Shown here piece after piece: positions 1 through 12,437 of a DNA stretch of 64,000 bases. A program made the translations under genes and the position numbers. Numbering within the stretch: position 1 is the stretch's first letter; the number at the start of each line of letters is the position of its first letter. Below the pieces are notes generated by a model. It searched no databases and was not told the DNA's origin. It saw nothing but the letters and a program-made list of their open reading frames with translations. The stretch is from NCBI GenBank assembly GCA_942491145.1, contig CALOBC010000059.1:62001-126000 (forward strand), in the 5' to 3' direction. This DNA comes from CAXQUZ01 sp942491145. Lineage in GTDB: Bacteria; Myxococcota_A; UBA796; UBA2385.

Positions 1-1293
1 GTGTTGGCCCAGTCCGGCACCAGCACCACCCTCGACGGGGCGACCCACTTCGACAAGGACGAGGTGGTCACGGTGGAGGTCGTGGCGACCGATGGCGTAA
101 ACACCACGCGGGAGCCCTCCAGCGGCTTGACCATCCAGAACACGCCGCCGGGCGCCCCGGTGCTCAGCATCAGCCCCGCCGGTCCCACCGCGGGTGATGC
201 GCTGACGTGCGCGGTGGACACCGCAAGCACCGATGACGACGGCGATCCCATCACCTACACCATGGAGTGGGAGGTCGAGGGTGTGTTCTACGAGGCCGCC
301 GGGGCTGTCGACACTGGCAGCCCCGTGTGGACCGGTCCGACCACCACCACGTGGCCCGACGACACCACCACCGGCGCGGATGTGCAGCTCGGCGAGACGT
401 GGATGTGCATCGCGACCCCCGATGACGGCGACGACACAGGCACGCCAGGCACTGTGGACATCACCATCTTCGAGTCGGCCGAGTTCAGCACGTGTGGCCA
501 GACGGGTGCCACTGGGCCGACCCAGTCCTTGTGTGACTCGGCCTACACCGCGACCACCCTCGACGGTGATGTGACCGTGACCAGCGGCATCCAGTACTGG
601 ACCGTGCCGTTTTCGGGCACCTACCAGATCACCGCGGCGGGGGCCCACGGGGGCTTGAACACTGGCCATGGCTTCATTGGTGGCTATGGCGCCGAGATGG
701 TGGGCGAGTTCAGCCTCACCAGCGGCGATGTGTTGGCCATCGTGGTGGGCCAGGCGGGCACCAACGGCAATGACAACGCCGGCGGTGGCGGTGGCAGCTT
801 CGTCGTGATGGATGCGACGAGCACCCCGCTCATCATCGCGGGCGGGGGTGGGGGTGGCGCCGAGAATGACAACAACACCAGCCACATGACCAGCTACAAG
901 AACGGCACCACGGGCACCTGTGGGCTGGATGTGCCCCGCCATGGGGGCGGTCTGGTCTCGGGCGGCTGCAGCGGAAACGGCGGCACCATCGGTCTGTCCT
1001 ATGGCCAGGGCGGCGGCGGTGGCTTCTCCGGCAACGGCGGCGGGACTGGCGGTGGCAAGGCCTTCCTGAACGGTGCTGCCGGCTCCACCTACGGCGGCTT
1101 CGGCGGCGGTGGCCATGGCGGTGGTGACGGCGGCGGCGGCGCGGGTGGCTACTCGGGCGGCGCGGGCGGCTCTGGCGGTGGCAACCCGGACGGCCCCGGT
1201 GGCGGTGGCGGCTCGTACAATGCGGGCACCAACCAGTCCAACACCTCCGGTGCCAACACCGGCGTCGGCTACGTGATCATCGAGTCGATCTGA
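1..1293 (+). CDS. Surface protein with Ig/PKD-like module and ALK/LTK-like glycine-rich domain (5' partial)
   Basis: The reading frame is open at the first base of the window, so the true start lies upstream and only the last 430 codons are visible. Residues 40-155 look like a beta-sandwich module (APVLSISPAGP..., a D-D-D-G-D turn, paired cysteines) of the kind repeated in large myxobacterial surface proteins. From about residue 195 comes a domain with repeated GGGGG runs, the segment LAIVVGQAGTNG and an AGGGGGG motif. This pattern matches the glycine-rich domain of ALK/LTK receptors. It ends in VGYVIIESI and TGA. No transmembrane anchor is visible in this piece. I infer an exported surface or matrix protein; the binding partner is unknown. 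Confidence 0.7.
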   Translation: MLAQSGTSTTLDGATHFDKDEVVTVEVVATDGVNTTREPSSGLTIQNTPPGAPVLSISPAGPTAGDALTCAVDTASTDDDGDPITYTMEWEVEGVFYEAAGAVDTGSPVWTGPTTTTWPDDTTTGADVQLGETWMCIATPDDGDDTGTPGTVDITIFESAEFSTCGQTGATGPTQSLCDSAYTATTLDGDVTVTSGIQYWTVPFSGTYQITAAGAHGGLNTGHGFIGGYGAEMVGEFSLTSGDVLAIVVGQAGTNGNDNAGGGGGSFVVMDATSTPLIIAGGGGGGAENDNNTSHMTSYKNGTTGTCGLDVPRHGGGLVSGGCSGNGGTIGLSYGQGGGGGFSGNGGGTGGGKAFLNGAAGSTYGGFGGGGHGGGDGGGGAGGYSGGAGGSGGGNPDGPGGGGGSYNAGTNQSNTSGANTGVGYVIIESI

Positions 1294-1299
1294 TGGGAT

Positions 1300-1326
1300 G
1301 ACCGGTCGGGCCCCTCCCGGCCGGTC
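1300..1326 (+). terminator. Terminator-like hairpin after the glycine-rich gene
   Basis: An 11-bp stem (one G-U pair) with a 5-base loop starts 7 bases after the stop codon. The downstream tract is only weakly T-rich (TCCTGCTTG), so it may be a pause site or need Rho. It also separates the upstream gene from the promoter of the desaturase. Confidence 0.5.
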
Positions 1327-1377
1327 TCCTGCTTGTGCTGGTCCGCTCCCCGCTTCGTGCGGGGCTCTCTTTGGTCA

Positions 1378-1406
1378 TTGCCAAAACCGAACGTTTGTTA
1401 TATAAA
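1378..1406 (+). promoter_or_regulatory. Sigma70-type promoter of the desaturase gene
   Basis: TTGCCA (1378-1383) and TATAAA (1401-1406) are separated by exactly 17 bp. Each hexamer differs from consensus by one base. It sits in an AT-rich island that stands out in this GC-rich DNA and ends 27 bp before the ATG at 1434. It therefore argues against any start further upstream. Confidence 0.6.
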
Positions 1407-1433
1407 GAGCGAGACCCCAGGCTTGGAGCCCTC

Positions 1434-2312
1434 ATGGCCTCCCGTTCTTCGTCCGCTTGGCGCGCCCACGTCGGCGCCTTCGCTTGGCCCACGTTGCTGC
1501 TCGCGGGCGGGGTGCTGCTCGGCGAAGGTGCCCTGTGGGCGGCCGTTGTCGCGGGTGTCTTGCCCCTGTGGGTGGGCGCCATCATCGCCACGGGGCTGGC
1601 CTATGTGGCCTTCACGCCAATGCACGATGCGAGCCACGGCGCCATCTCGGGCGGCCGGCGCTGGGCCTGGGTCGACACGGCGGTGGGCCACACGATGGCC
1701 GCGCTGTTCTTGGCCCCCTTTGCCGTGTTTCGCACGCTGCACCTGCGCCACCACGGCGCCACCAACCACCCCGAGCGGGACCCGGACCACTGGGTCGCGG
1801 CCAACGGGAGTGGGCTTGTGCACGGTGTCTCTGTGGCACTGCGCTGTGCGACCATCCTGCCTTGGTACTACCGCACTCTGCTGGTGGGGGCCTGGGGTGG
1901 CGACCGGGCCTTCCGGCGCGCGCTGCCCGGCGGCATCGCGGCCTTGGGGGCCATGGCGGCGGTGGCGGCGGCACTCGTCGCCCTCGGGCTGGGGACCGAG
2001 CTGGTCGCGCTGTGGTTGCTGCCCGGTGTGGTCGCCTCGGGGATGTTGGCCTTTGCGTTTGACTGGCTGCCCCACCATCCCCACGGCATCCAGAAGCGAT
2101 ACCAAGACACCCGCGCTATCGACATTCCCGGTCTCGGCTTGCTGCTGCTGGGCCAGAACTTCCACAACATCCACCACCTCTACCCGAAGGTGCCCTTCTA
2201 CCGCTACGCCACGCTGTTTCGGGAGCTGGAGCCCGAGCTCGAGGCCAAGGGCACGCCCATCGTGCGCTGGAGAACACGACGACGGGGCCAACGGGAGACC
2301 GCCAGCGTCTGA
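1434..2312 (+). CDS. Membrane fatty-acid desaturase / beta-carotene hydroxylase-like di-iron enzyme
   Basis: This 292-residue membrane protein carries the histidine boxes of the di-iron desaturase/hydroxylase family. HDxxH lies at 64-68, RHHGATNH near 105-112, LPHHPH near 214, and FHNIHHLYP near 244-252. Several hydrophobic stretches lie between the boxes. The ending NIHHLYPKVPFYRY resembles CrtR-type carotenoid hydroxylases more than acyl-CoA desaturases, so the substrate could be a carotenoid or a membrane lipid. The start at 1434 is chosen because a near-consensus promoter ends just upstream. An ATG-initiated extension to 1335 in the same frame would lie mostly upstream of that promoter. 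It is a single-gene unit. The family call is firm; the substrate is inference. Confidence 0.8.
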   Translation: MASRSSSAWRAHVGAFAWPTLLLAGGVLLGEGALWAAVVAGVLPLWVGAIIATGLAYVAFTPMHDASHGAISGGRRWAWVDTAVGHTMAALFLAPFAVFRTLHLRHHGATNHPERDPDHWVAANGSGLVHGVSVALRCATILPWYYRTLLVGAWGGDRAFRRALPGGIAALGAMAAVAAALVALGLGTELVALWLLPGVVASGMLAFAFDWLPHHPHGIQKRYQDTRAIDIPGLGLLLLGQNFHNIHHLYPKVPFYRYATLFRELEPELEAKGTPIVRWRTRRRGQRETASV

Positions 2313-2413
2313 AGCCCGTGACCGTGGGCCAAGTGGGGCCGGGTGTGAGATCCGTGGGGGATGCGGTTGAGGTGGCCTTGCCCTAATCCTGAGGCACCCA
2401 CCCTGGAGGACCC

Positions 2414-4015
2414 ATGACGCGCCGACTGCTCATTCCCGCTGCCCTGCTGCTCGCCCTCGATGTGAGCACCACCGTCCTCGCGCCCAGCTTGGGACTGACC
2501 CAGAGCGCTGCGGCCGCCGACTTCACGGGCAAGATCAAGAACATCCGCATCAGGAAGAAGCGGGTGGGCTCGGGCTTCAAGGTGGTCACCCGGGTGGCGG
2601 ACGAAGGTGACGCCACCGCAGCGGATGCCGCGAGCCTGGAGCTGACCGTGTGCGCCGGTGCCGTGTGCAGCGACGGCATCGTGTTGGCCCAGGACAGCTA
2701 CACGGGCGTGTTCCGGTCCACGCGCTTCGCCTATGATGGCGCGCTCGTGCCTGTTGGTGACTATGGCCTGCTCACCAGCCTTCTCGACGAGTCCGGAGCC
2801 GCCGTGGGCATGGCCCAGAGCTGGACGATGACCGCCACCGACGGCGAGCTGACGGCCACCCCCAACGAAGATGTCGACAGCGCGCCCTACATCTCCGACC
2901 TCACCCTCACCTCGGACGACTGCGGCAATGGCAAGGCCAAGGCCCATGTGGAAGGTGACGGCGCGTCGGGCGTGGCCTCGGTGCAGTGGGCCGACCTGGA
3001 CGGCACCCTGTTCTCGACCGACGACGTGGTGGCCTGTGGCTCCGACGTCTGCATCGCCGGTGAGCGCAAGAGGGGCAAGACGGCCTACACGGTGTCCGAT
3101 GCCGACCTGGGCGCCTTGGGCGAGCTGCTGGCGGACAGTGCTGAGAGTGTCGTGACCGTAAGCGTCTCGGCCTATGACACCAAGGGCGGCCTCATCGGCA
3201 CCACCCGCACCGACGCGATATCCAAGTACGGCGACATCCTCATCGACGGTGTGCCCCTGGAGTTTGACCTCATCGGCGGCACGGGACCCGGCGACATCGA
3301 CATGTTCAGCCTGTCGGGCAGCACCGCGGGGACCAGCCTCAAGACCTGGACCCTCAACGACGGCGAAGCCACCTCCCTCAAGATGGTCCTTGCGAATGCG
3401 ACCGACGGCAAAGAGGTGATCAGCACGGTCGCCACTGCGCCCAAGTCCACCCAGGCCAGCTTCGCGTCGACGGCCTTGTCCTTCGACGGCGGCGAGAGTG
3501 CCGTGGGCTACAGCTACACCGTGTTGATCGACATGATCGATGCCAACGGCGACCCGGTGGGCCTGCAGCGAGAGGCCGATCTGACGGTCCCCACCTTCGA
3601 CGGCAAGACCGTCGGCACGTCCTACGCCGTGTTCCGGGACGGCACCGGTGCGGTGGGCCTGTTGCACGGTGAGGACGGCATCTTCTCCCAAGTGGTGCTC
3701 GCCGGGGACCAGGGGGCGATCTCGGCCAACATCATCTTCGAGGAGCCCTTCGAGGGCCCGGCTCCCCTCGCGCTGGAGTCGTCGATGTCTGAGGTCGCGA
3801 CCTGGGACGTCTGGGAAGTGTCGACCAGCACGGCACTGCCGGAGGCATGGACCCTGACCTACAGCCTGACCAATGCCAAGGGGGAGGAGCTGCACAGCGC
3901 GTCCACGTCGGGCACCGGCAGCAACTCGGCCAAGGTGGACCCGCCGCCGAAGTCCGCGCTGGCGTCGAACCTGACCGTGCGCGGCAACCTGGACGTGGGC
4001 GGCAAGCTCAAGTGA
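2414..4015 (+). CDS. Secreted protein of unknown function
   Basis: This 533-residue protein starts with a clear Sec signal peptide (hydrophobic core LLIPAALLLAL, probable cleavage after AAAA near residue 36). GGAGG lies 6 bases before the ATG. The mature part is rich in Asp, Thr, Ser and Gly, with short beta-strand-like segments (SLELTVCAGAVC, VGYSYTVLIDMID) that suggest stacked Ig-like sandwiches. There are two closely spaced cysteine pairs (CAGAVC and CGSDVC) and no membrane anchor. I do not recognise the family. A 12-bp hairpin follows the gene. Likely periplasmic or surface-exposed; function unknown. Confidence 0.75.
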   Translation: MTRRLLIPAALLLALDVSTTVLAPSLGLTQSAAAADFTGKIKNIRIRKKRVGSGFKVVTRVADEGDATAADAASLELTVCAGAVCSDGIVLAQDSYTGVFRSTRFAYDGALVPVGDYGLLTSLLDESGAAVGMAQSWTMTATDGELTATPNEDVDSAPYISDLTLTSDDCGNGKAKAHVEGDGASGVASVQWADLDGTLFSTDDVVACGSDVCIAGERKRGKTAYTVSDADLGALGELLADSAESVVTVSVSAYDTKGGLIGTTRTDAISKYGDILIDGVPLEFDLIGGTGPGDIDMFSLSGSTAGTSLKTWTLNDGEATSLKMVLANATDGKEVISTVATAPKSTQASFASTALSFDGGESAVGYSYTVLIDMIDANGDPVGLQREADLTVPTFDGKTVGTSYAVFRDGTGAVGLLHGEDGIFSQVVLAGDQGAISANIIFEEPFEGPAPLALESSMSEVATWDVWEVSTSTALPEAWTLTYSLTNAKGEELHSASTSGTGSNSAKVDPPPKSALASNLTVRGNLDVGGKLK

Positions 4016-4026
4016 AGGGGGCCCTG

Positions 4027-4059
4027 GCCGCTGCGGGGGGCAAGCATCCCCGCGGCGGC
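4027..4059 (+). terminator. Intrinsic-terminator-like hairpin
   Basis: A 12-bp stem with one G-U pair (GCCGCTGCGGGG / CCCCGCGGCGGC) and a 9-base loop lies 12 bases after the stop of the secreted protein. It is followed by a T/G-rich stretch (CTTGGGTTGGTT). Confidence 0.55.
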
Positions 4060-4107
4060 TCGGCTTGGGTTGGTTAGGTCCGCCCTGTCTCGGTCCCCGT
4101 GTGTCCC

Positions 4108-4809
4108 ATGCGCCTGTCTCTGCTGCTCCCCTTGGTTCTGCTCGCCTGTGGTGGTGATGTCGGCATCGTGGTGCCCAAGGAAGGGGCCTCCGACGCGGAC
4201 AGTGGGGCGGACGGCGGAGAAGACGGGGGGGCTGAGCCTGTCGATCTGGACGGCGATGGCCATGTCGCCGAGGACGACTGCGACGACACCAACAGCGACA
4301 TCTTTCCCGGTGCGCCCGAGGTCGCCGACGATGGGATCGACCAAGACTGTGATGGGGTCGACGCCCGCACCATCTATGGCCACCGCGATGACACCGACAA
4401 CACCGCGCTGGTCGAGAACTACCTGATCGGCAACATCATCGCCCTCGATGCACCCTTGCACGTGACCCATGCGGGGCTCACCGTGCGCGAGGCCTTCGGC
4501 GAGGTGCGGCTGGGCATCTACGCATCGGACGGGGGGCGGCCGGCGGAGCTGCTGGCGAGCACCGGCTCCGTGGTCGCGGAGGTGGGCGTGATGGAGGTGC
4601 CGCTGGAGACCGCGGTGACGCTGCCGGCCGGTGACGTGTGGGTCCAGCTTGTGGCGAGCGAGACGGTGCCCATCGCGGTGGGGCCGGACGAGCTGGTGTT
4701 CTACAAGGACCATGACTTCGCCACACCGCTGCCCGATCCCTACGGCGTGGGCTCGGACTACGAGGGCCCCCGGATGAGCTTGTTCATCCTGGGCACGCTG
4801 CCAGAATAG
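4108..4809 (+). CDS. Lipoprotein with one MopE-type metal-binding motif
   Basis: This is a 233-residue lipoprotein. The signal sequence is followed by the lipobox LLAC with Cys near residue 13. A low-complexity Asp/Gly linker (residues 25-45) is typical of myxobacterial lipoproteins. Next comes one MopE-type metal-binding motif: DLDGDGH..DDCDD ... FPGAPE ... DGIDQDCDGVD. The C-terminal 140 residues form a beta-rich domain (GLTVREAFGEVRLGIY, VTLPAGDVWVQL) that resembles carbohydrate-binding-type jelly rolls; that part is inference. It ends in TAG, convergent with the efflux operon. The ATG at 4108 is preferred to upstream starts because it places the signal peptide correctly. Confidence 0.75.
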   Translation: MRLSLLLPLVLLACGGDVGIVVPKEGASDADSGADGGEDGGAEPVDLDGDGHVAEDDCDDTNSDIFPGAPEVADDGIDQDCDGVDARTIYGHRDDTDNTALVENYLIGNIIALDAPLHVTHAGLTVREAFGEVRLGIYASDGGRPAELLASTGSVVAEVGVMEVPLETAVTLPAGDVWVQLVASETVPIAVGPDELVFYKDHDFATPLPDPYGVGSDYEGPRMSLFILGTLPE

Positions 4810-4845
4810 CGCAGCAGTGAGTGTTCTCGACAAGCGAGCCCACGC

Positions 4846-8552
<3,707 letters not shown>

Positions 8553-8556
<4 letters not shown>

Positions 8557-10355
8557 GGGTTCGCCGGGGCCAGCAGGTGGGCGCCGGGGCCGACGGTGGC
8601 CTCGATCTCCCCACAGTCGCGCATGCTGGCGCCAAAGTAGGCGTTGTCGATCTTGTCCCCTTGCTGCACCCAGCGGGCGCCGTTGCTGCCCAGGGCCATC
8701 GGACAGAACGCGACCTTGACGGGCGTGGACAGGGGATTGCCGAGCTGCTGCAGCATGCGCTCAGCGGCGAGACTGAGCGGCTCGAAGGCCCCCCGGGCGC
8801 CCTCGAGGTCCGTGGCCATCGTGATGTGTCCCGCGTGGCTGGACAAGGCCTTGGCCAGGGGGGGCCACTGCGATGGAACGGGACTCTTGAGGGTGACCGC
8901 TGTCACGGCATTCTTGAGCTCTGTGGCCGCGTCTTGGGTGGCCGGGAGATCGTCCTCGGCGAGGGCCCGCTGGACCCCGAGGTAGTGTTCCAGAACGGGC
9001 ACGAACTGGGCGCTGTCGGCGGCGGGCAGGCGGGCGGGGATGGGGGCGGGCGGCGTGCGGTCATCCTCGGCCGACATCATGCTGGGACCACCGCGGATCT
9101 GGAGGTCGGCGTCGAGGGCAAATGCACCTCGGGTGACCACGCGCTCTCCTTCGGTGAGGCCCGCCACCACGGGATAGACATCGCCCAGCCGGGGGCCGAG
9201 GCGCACGGTGCGCGGGGCGTAGGTGAGCTGGTCCTGGGTCTCCAGCTCGATGTAGACGAGCGAGCGCTTGCCGGTGAACAGCGGCGCGGTGGCGGGGATC
9301 ACCAGCGGTGCGTCTTCGCCGATCTCCCCGCCGGCCGTGACGGTCGCTTCGGCAAACATGCCGGGACGCATGAGGCCGTCGGGGTTGTCGACCTCGACCC
9401 GCACCCGGGCCGTGCGGCGCTGGGGGTCGACGGTGGGGTCGATGAACGCGATGCGGCCCTCGAAGTCGCCGCTGCCCAGGCCCTCGACCCGCAGCGAGAC
9501 GGACTGGCCCACAGACAGCATCGGCAGGTCACTCTCGTAGGCATCGAGCTGCACCCAGAGCGTGGACAGGTTGGCGAGCCGGTAGAGCACGGCGCCGGTG
9601 TCGACGTAGGCACCTTCAGTGGCCACCCGCTCGATGACCGTGCCGCTGAAGGGGGAGCGGATCGCGACCGCCCGGGTGGGCACGTCGGCGGCCTGCATCG
9701 TGGTGAGCTCGCTCTCGGGAACGCCGAGCAGCTGGAGTCTCTCGCGGGCGGCGTCGAGGGCGGCTTGGGCCAGCTTGCGGGAGGCGTCGGAGCTGCCGCT
9801 CAGCCGCTCGACCTGGTTGCGGGCGGCGATGAGGTCCTGGTGGGCGCCGTAGACCTCGGGGCTGTAGAGCGTGGCGATGGTGGCCCCCCGGCGCACCCGC
9901 TCGCCCGTGACGTTGACGTGCAGCCGGTCGATGCGGCCGCCGATCCAGGTGGTCACGTTCTTGCGGGTGGTCTCGTTGGGCTCAATGCGACCGAGCAGCC
10001 GCACTTCAGCGCCCCCCTCGGACTGGCGGCGGACCACCTCGGTGCGCAGGCGGCTGAGGGCCCGGGCCCGCTCGGAGAGCACGACGGTCTGGTTGCTGGC
10101 GGGCGCGCCGGACGACACGGGGATCAGGTCCATGCCGCACAGCGGACACTGGCCCGGCTGGCCTTGCTGGATCTGGGGGTGCATCGAGCATGTCCACGTC
10201 TGGCCCACGTGCTCGGCGTGGTCCGCAGGGGCCGGGGTGCTGTCGCCACCAAAGAAGAAGGCACCCAAGGAGAAGGCCACCAGCAGGGCCACCACACGAA
10301 TTGCCATGGCTGTGGCCCGGCCCTTCCATGCTGGGGCTGGGGATGCAGGGCTCAT
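8553..10355 (-). CDS. cusB: RND efflux periplasmic adaptor, CusB type, with metal-binding ends
   Basis: This 600-residue membrane-fusion protein bridges the RND pump and the outer-membrane channel. After an N-terminal membrane helix (AIRVVALLVAFSLGAFFF) comes a heavy-metal-binding domain, TWTCSMHPQI...CPLCGMDLIP. The barrel-sandwich, hairpin and beta-barrel domains follow (VTTWIGGRIDRLHV, VAIRSPFSGTVIERV, LYRLANLSTLWVQL). The C-terminal 170 residues match the DUF3347-type domain seen in some CusB proteins, with FCPMALGSNGARW and the YFG..M..CG ending. Its ATG overlaps the TGA of the channel gene by 4 bp (ATGA), and it overlaps cusA at the other end. The double metal-binding domains support copper or silver as substrate. 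Confidence 0.92.
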
Positions 10356-11734
10356 GGGAGCACCTCGGGAGCGGGGGTGCGGACCACGGGGCGACCGCAG
10401 AGGTCGTCGAGGGTGGCCCAGGCGCGGGCATGATCGGCCCGGGCATTGGTCAGGCGGACTTGCAGATCGAGCAGGTCCCGTTGGGCCAAGATGGCCTGTG
10501 CTACGGCATTGTCACCGGTTGCCCAAGCGCCCAGCAGCGACGTGTAGGCCGCTTGGGCTTGGGGCAGCAGCGTGGTCTCGGTCACCCGGGCGCGGCGCTC
10601 ACTGTCGAGCACCGCTGCGATGGCCCCGTCGAGCAAGGCCACGCGCTGGTCTTCGAGGGTCTGCTGGTCCGATCGCAGCGCACTGGCCTCGGCTTCGGCG
10701 GCCGCGATGCCTTGGCCATAGGCCCGCTGCCACAGGGGCACCTTGACCCCCAACCCAACAGAGATGGCGTCTTTGCCGCTGTCTTCGACGTCGGGCATCG
10801 GGCTCGGTCCGGTGAGGATCCAGTCGGCACCGACGGTGAAGGCCGGCATGCGCCGGGCGGCGGCGACGCGGGCGGTGGCCTCGGCGCTGTGGATCCGTGC
10901 GGTGCCCATCGTCAGCATCGGGTGGGCCAGGGCGGCGCTGGCCAGGGCGGCGCGGTCCTCGGCGGGCACCCACAGCGGCGGTGGCGCGACATCGGTGGGG
11001 ATGGGTGCGGTGATCTGCACCCCGAGCACGGCACGAAGGCGGGCGGCGAGCGCCTGTTCTTGCAGGTCCATCGACGCGATCTGGTCCGCGAGCCGGGCGT
11101 GGGACAGGTCGACTTGTTGCAGGCCCGCGAAGCCCGCAGTGCCGGTCTTCACGCGGCCCCCCACGGTGGCCGAGAGACCGGTGAGAACATCGAGGTGGTC
11201 GCGGTGCAGGCGGCGGGCATCCCGAAGCTGCCACAGGGTCCAGTAGGCGTCGGACACCGCGCGGGACACGGCGAGCGCGGTGGCGTCCAGCTGGGCGTGG
11301 GCAGCCTCGGCGGCGGCGGTGGCGGCGTCTTGACCAGCGCTCAGGGTCGTGGGCCAGGGCAAGGCTTGTTGCACGCCGAGCCGGGCTTGCTGGGGGCCCA
11401 CCCGGGTCTCGACGGACCGGGCGAACGCACCGATGGTCAAGGTGGGCTCGGGGAGCTGGTTGGCTTGGGCGGCCCGGTGGACCGTGGCCTTCCAGCGGGC
11501 GAAGGCGGCTTGGACCGCCGGGTTGTGCGCCAAGGCCACCGCGATGTGTCCCGACACACCCTGCATGAGCTGCTCCTGGACCTCCGCATCCGAAGCCGAG
11601 GGGGTGCGTGCGGCTTCAGCGCTGGCCAGGGCGTCTTGTTGGGTGCGCACATCGCTGGCGTGGGCGGTGCCGAGGGCCAGGGCGAGGAGGGCAAGGCGCA
11701 CGGGGTCGGGCTCGGGACGGGGGAAGCGGGTCAA
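10352..11734 (-). CDS. cusC: TolC-family outer-membrane channel of the metal efflux operon
   Basis: First gene of the efflux operon, 460 residues. A signal peptide (RLALLALALGTAHA) is followed by the TolC/OEP double repeat. Each half contains alpha-helical coiled-coil stretches such as AHAQLDATALAVSRAVSDAYWTL (first half) and AAAEAEASALRSDQQTLEDQ (second half). It is the outer-membrane exit duct of the RND complex. The start used here is TTG at 11734; a GTG at 11701 directly before the signal peptide is an equally good candidate. It overlaps the adaptor gene by 4 bp. Assignment as CusC rests on the operon partners; TolC proteins are not metal-specific by sequence. Confidence 0.9.
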   Translation of the reverse strand: MTRFPRPEPDPVRLALLALALGTAHASDVRTQQDALASAEAARTPSASDAEVQEQLMQGVSGHIAVALAHNPAVQAAFARWKATVHRAAQANQLPEPTLTIGAFARSVETRVGPQQARLGVQQALPWPTTLSAGQDAATAAAEAAHAQLDATALAVSRAVSDAYWTLWQLRDARRLHRDHLDVLTGLSATVGGRVKTGTAGFAGLQQVDLSHARLADQIASMDLQEQALAARLRAVLGVQITAPIPTDVAPPPLWVPAEDRAALASAALAHPMLTMGTARIHSAEATARVAAARRMPAFTVGADWILTGPSPMPDVEDSGKDAISVGLGVKVPLWQRAYGQGIAAAEAEASALRSDQQTLEDQRVALLDGAIAAVLDSERRARVTETTLLPQAQAAYTSLLGAWATGDNAVAQAILAQRDLLDLQVRLTNARADHARAWATLDDLCGRPVVRTPAPEVLP

Positions 11735-11830
11735 TGTCGGGGGATCCCGAGCCTATTCGATCGCTCGGTCCAACAGGGTCAGGGATGCCGCCGGGTGGAG
11801 AAGGGTGGGTCGCGGACAGGGAGTCCCGGA

Positions 11831-12436
11831 TCAGTCCCGCACCGCGTAGAAGTGGCCGTCTTCGAGCCAGAACCGGTCCATGCCCTCCAGCAAGGCGGCC
11901 CACTCCGGTGCGGCAGCCCGCTCCGGTGCCAGCTGTTCTTCGGCAGCGAGCGAGAGATCGAGCCCCCGAACTTCTTCGGTGAGGTCCCATCCCGACACCC
12001 GCAGCATGTCGGCCTCGCAGCGCTTGACCCGGCCGTTGGCGAGCTCGACAGTGCCCTCAAACTCGATGTTCATCCAGCTCGCACCCCGGCGCAGGCTCAA
12101 GCGCAGGCTGGTCTGGCCCGACGCGCTGATGTCCAGCTCCAGCAGATCGACGTGGGGATGGGAGCGGGGGGCCAACAGGGCGGTGGCGTGGGCGGCGTCC
12201 ATGCGGGCCCGGCCGGCTGTCTCGTAGATCTCCCGGACCTTGCGGCGCTGGGCGCGGGTGATGGGCTGGGTGGGCTCCAGCGCGTGCTCGACGAGGAACG
12301 GCTGCGAGACCGCCGCAGGGCGGAGGATCATCAGGGCAGAGCCCACCATCGACGCAATCAACAAGCCAAAGGCGGCGAGCCACAGCCACATCGGAGCCCG
12401 GCGGCGGTGCTCCGTCTCGGCTGGGCGGTGGTCCAC
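11831..12436 (-). CDS. Small single-pass membrane protein of unknown function
   Basis: This 201-residue protein has a basic N-terminus, one transmembrane helix (residues 16-39, WLWLAAFGLLIASMVGSALMIL) and a soluble domain of about 160 residues. The soluble part contains regular beta-strand patterns (VDLLELDISASGQTSLRLSLR, NIEFEGTVELANGRVKRCEADML). The GTG start lies 1 base after the TGA of the upstream VCBS lipoprotein gene, so the two are probably co-translated. An ATG 15 codons in is an alternative start. I do not recognise the family. It could assist the surface lipoprotein encoded before it, but nothing proves that. Confidence 0.65.
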   Translation of the reverse strand: MDHRPAETEHRRRAPMWLWLAAFGLLIASMVGSALMILRPAAVSQPFLVEHALEPTQPITRAQRRKVREIYETAGRARMDAAHATALLAPRSHPHVDLLELDISASGQTSLRLSLRRGASWMNIEFEGTVELANGRVKRCEADMLRVSGWDLTEEVRGLDLSLAAEEQLAPERAAAPEWAALLEGMDRFWLEDGHFYAVRD

Positions 12437-12437
12437 T

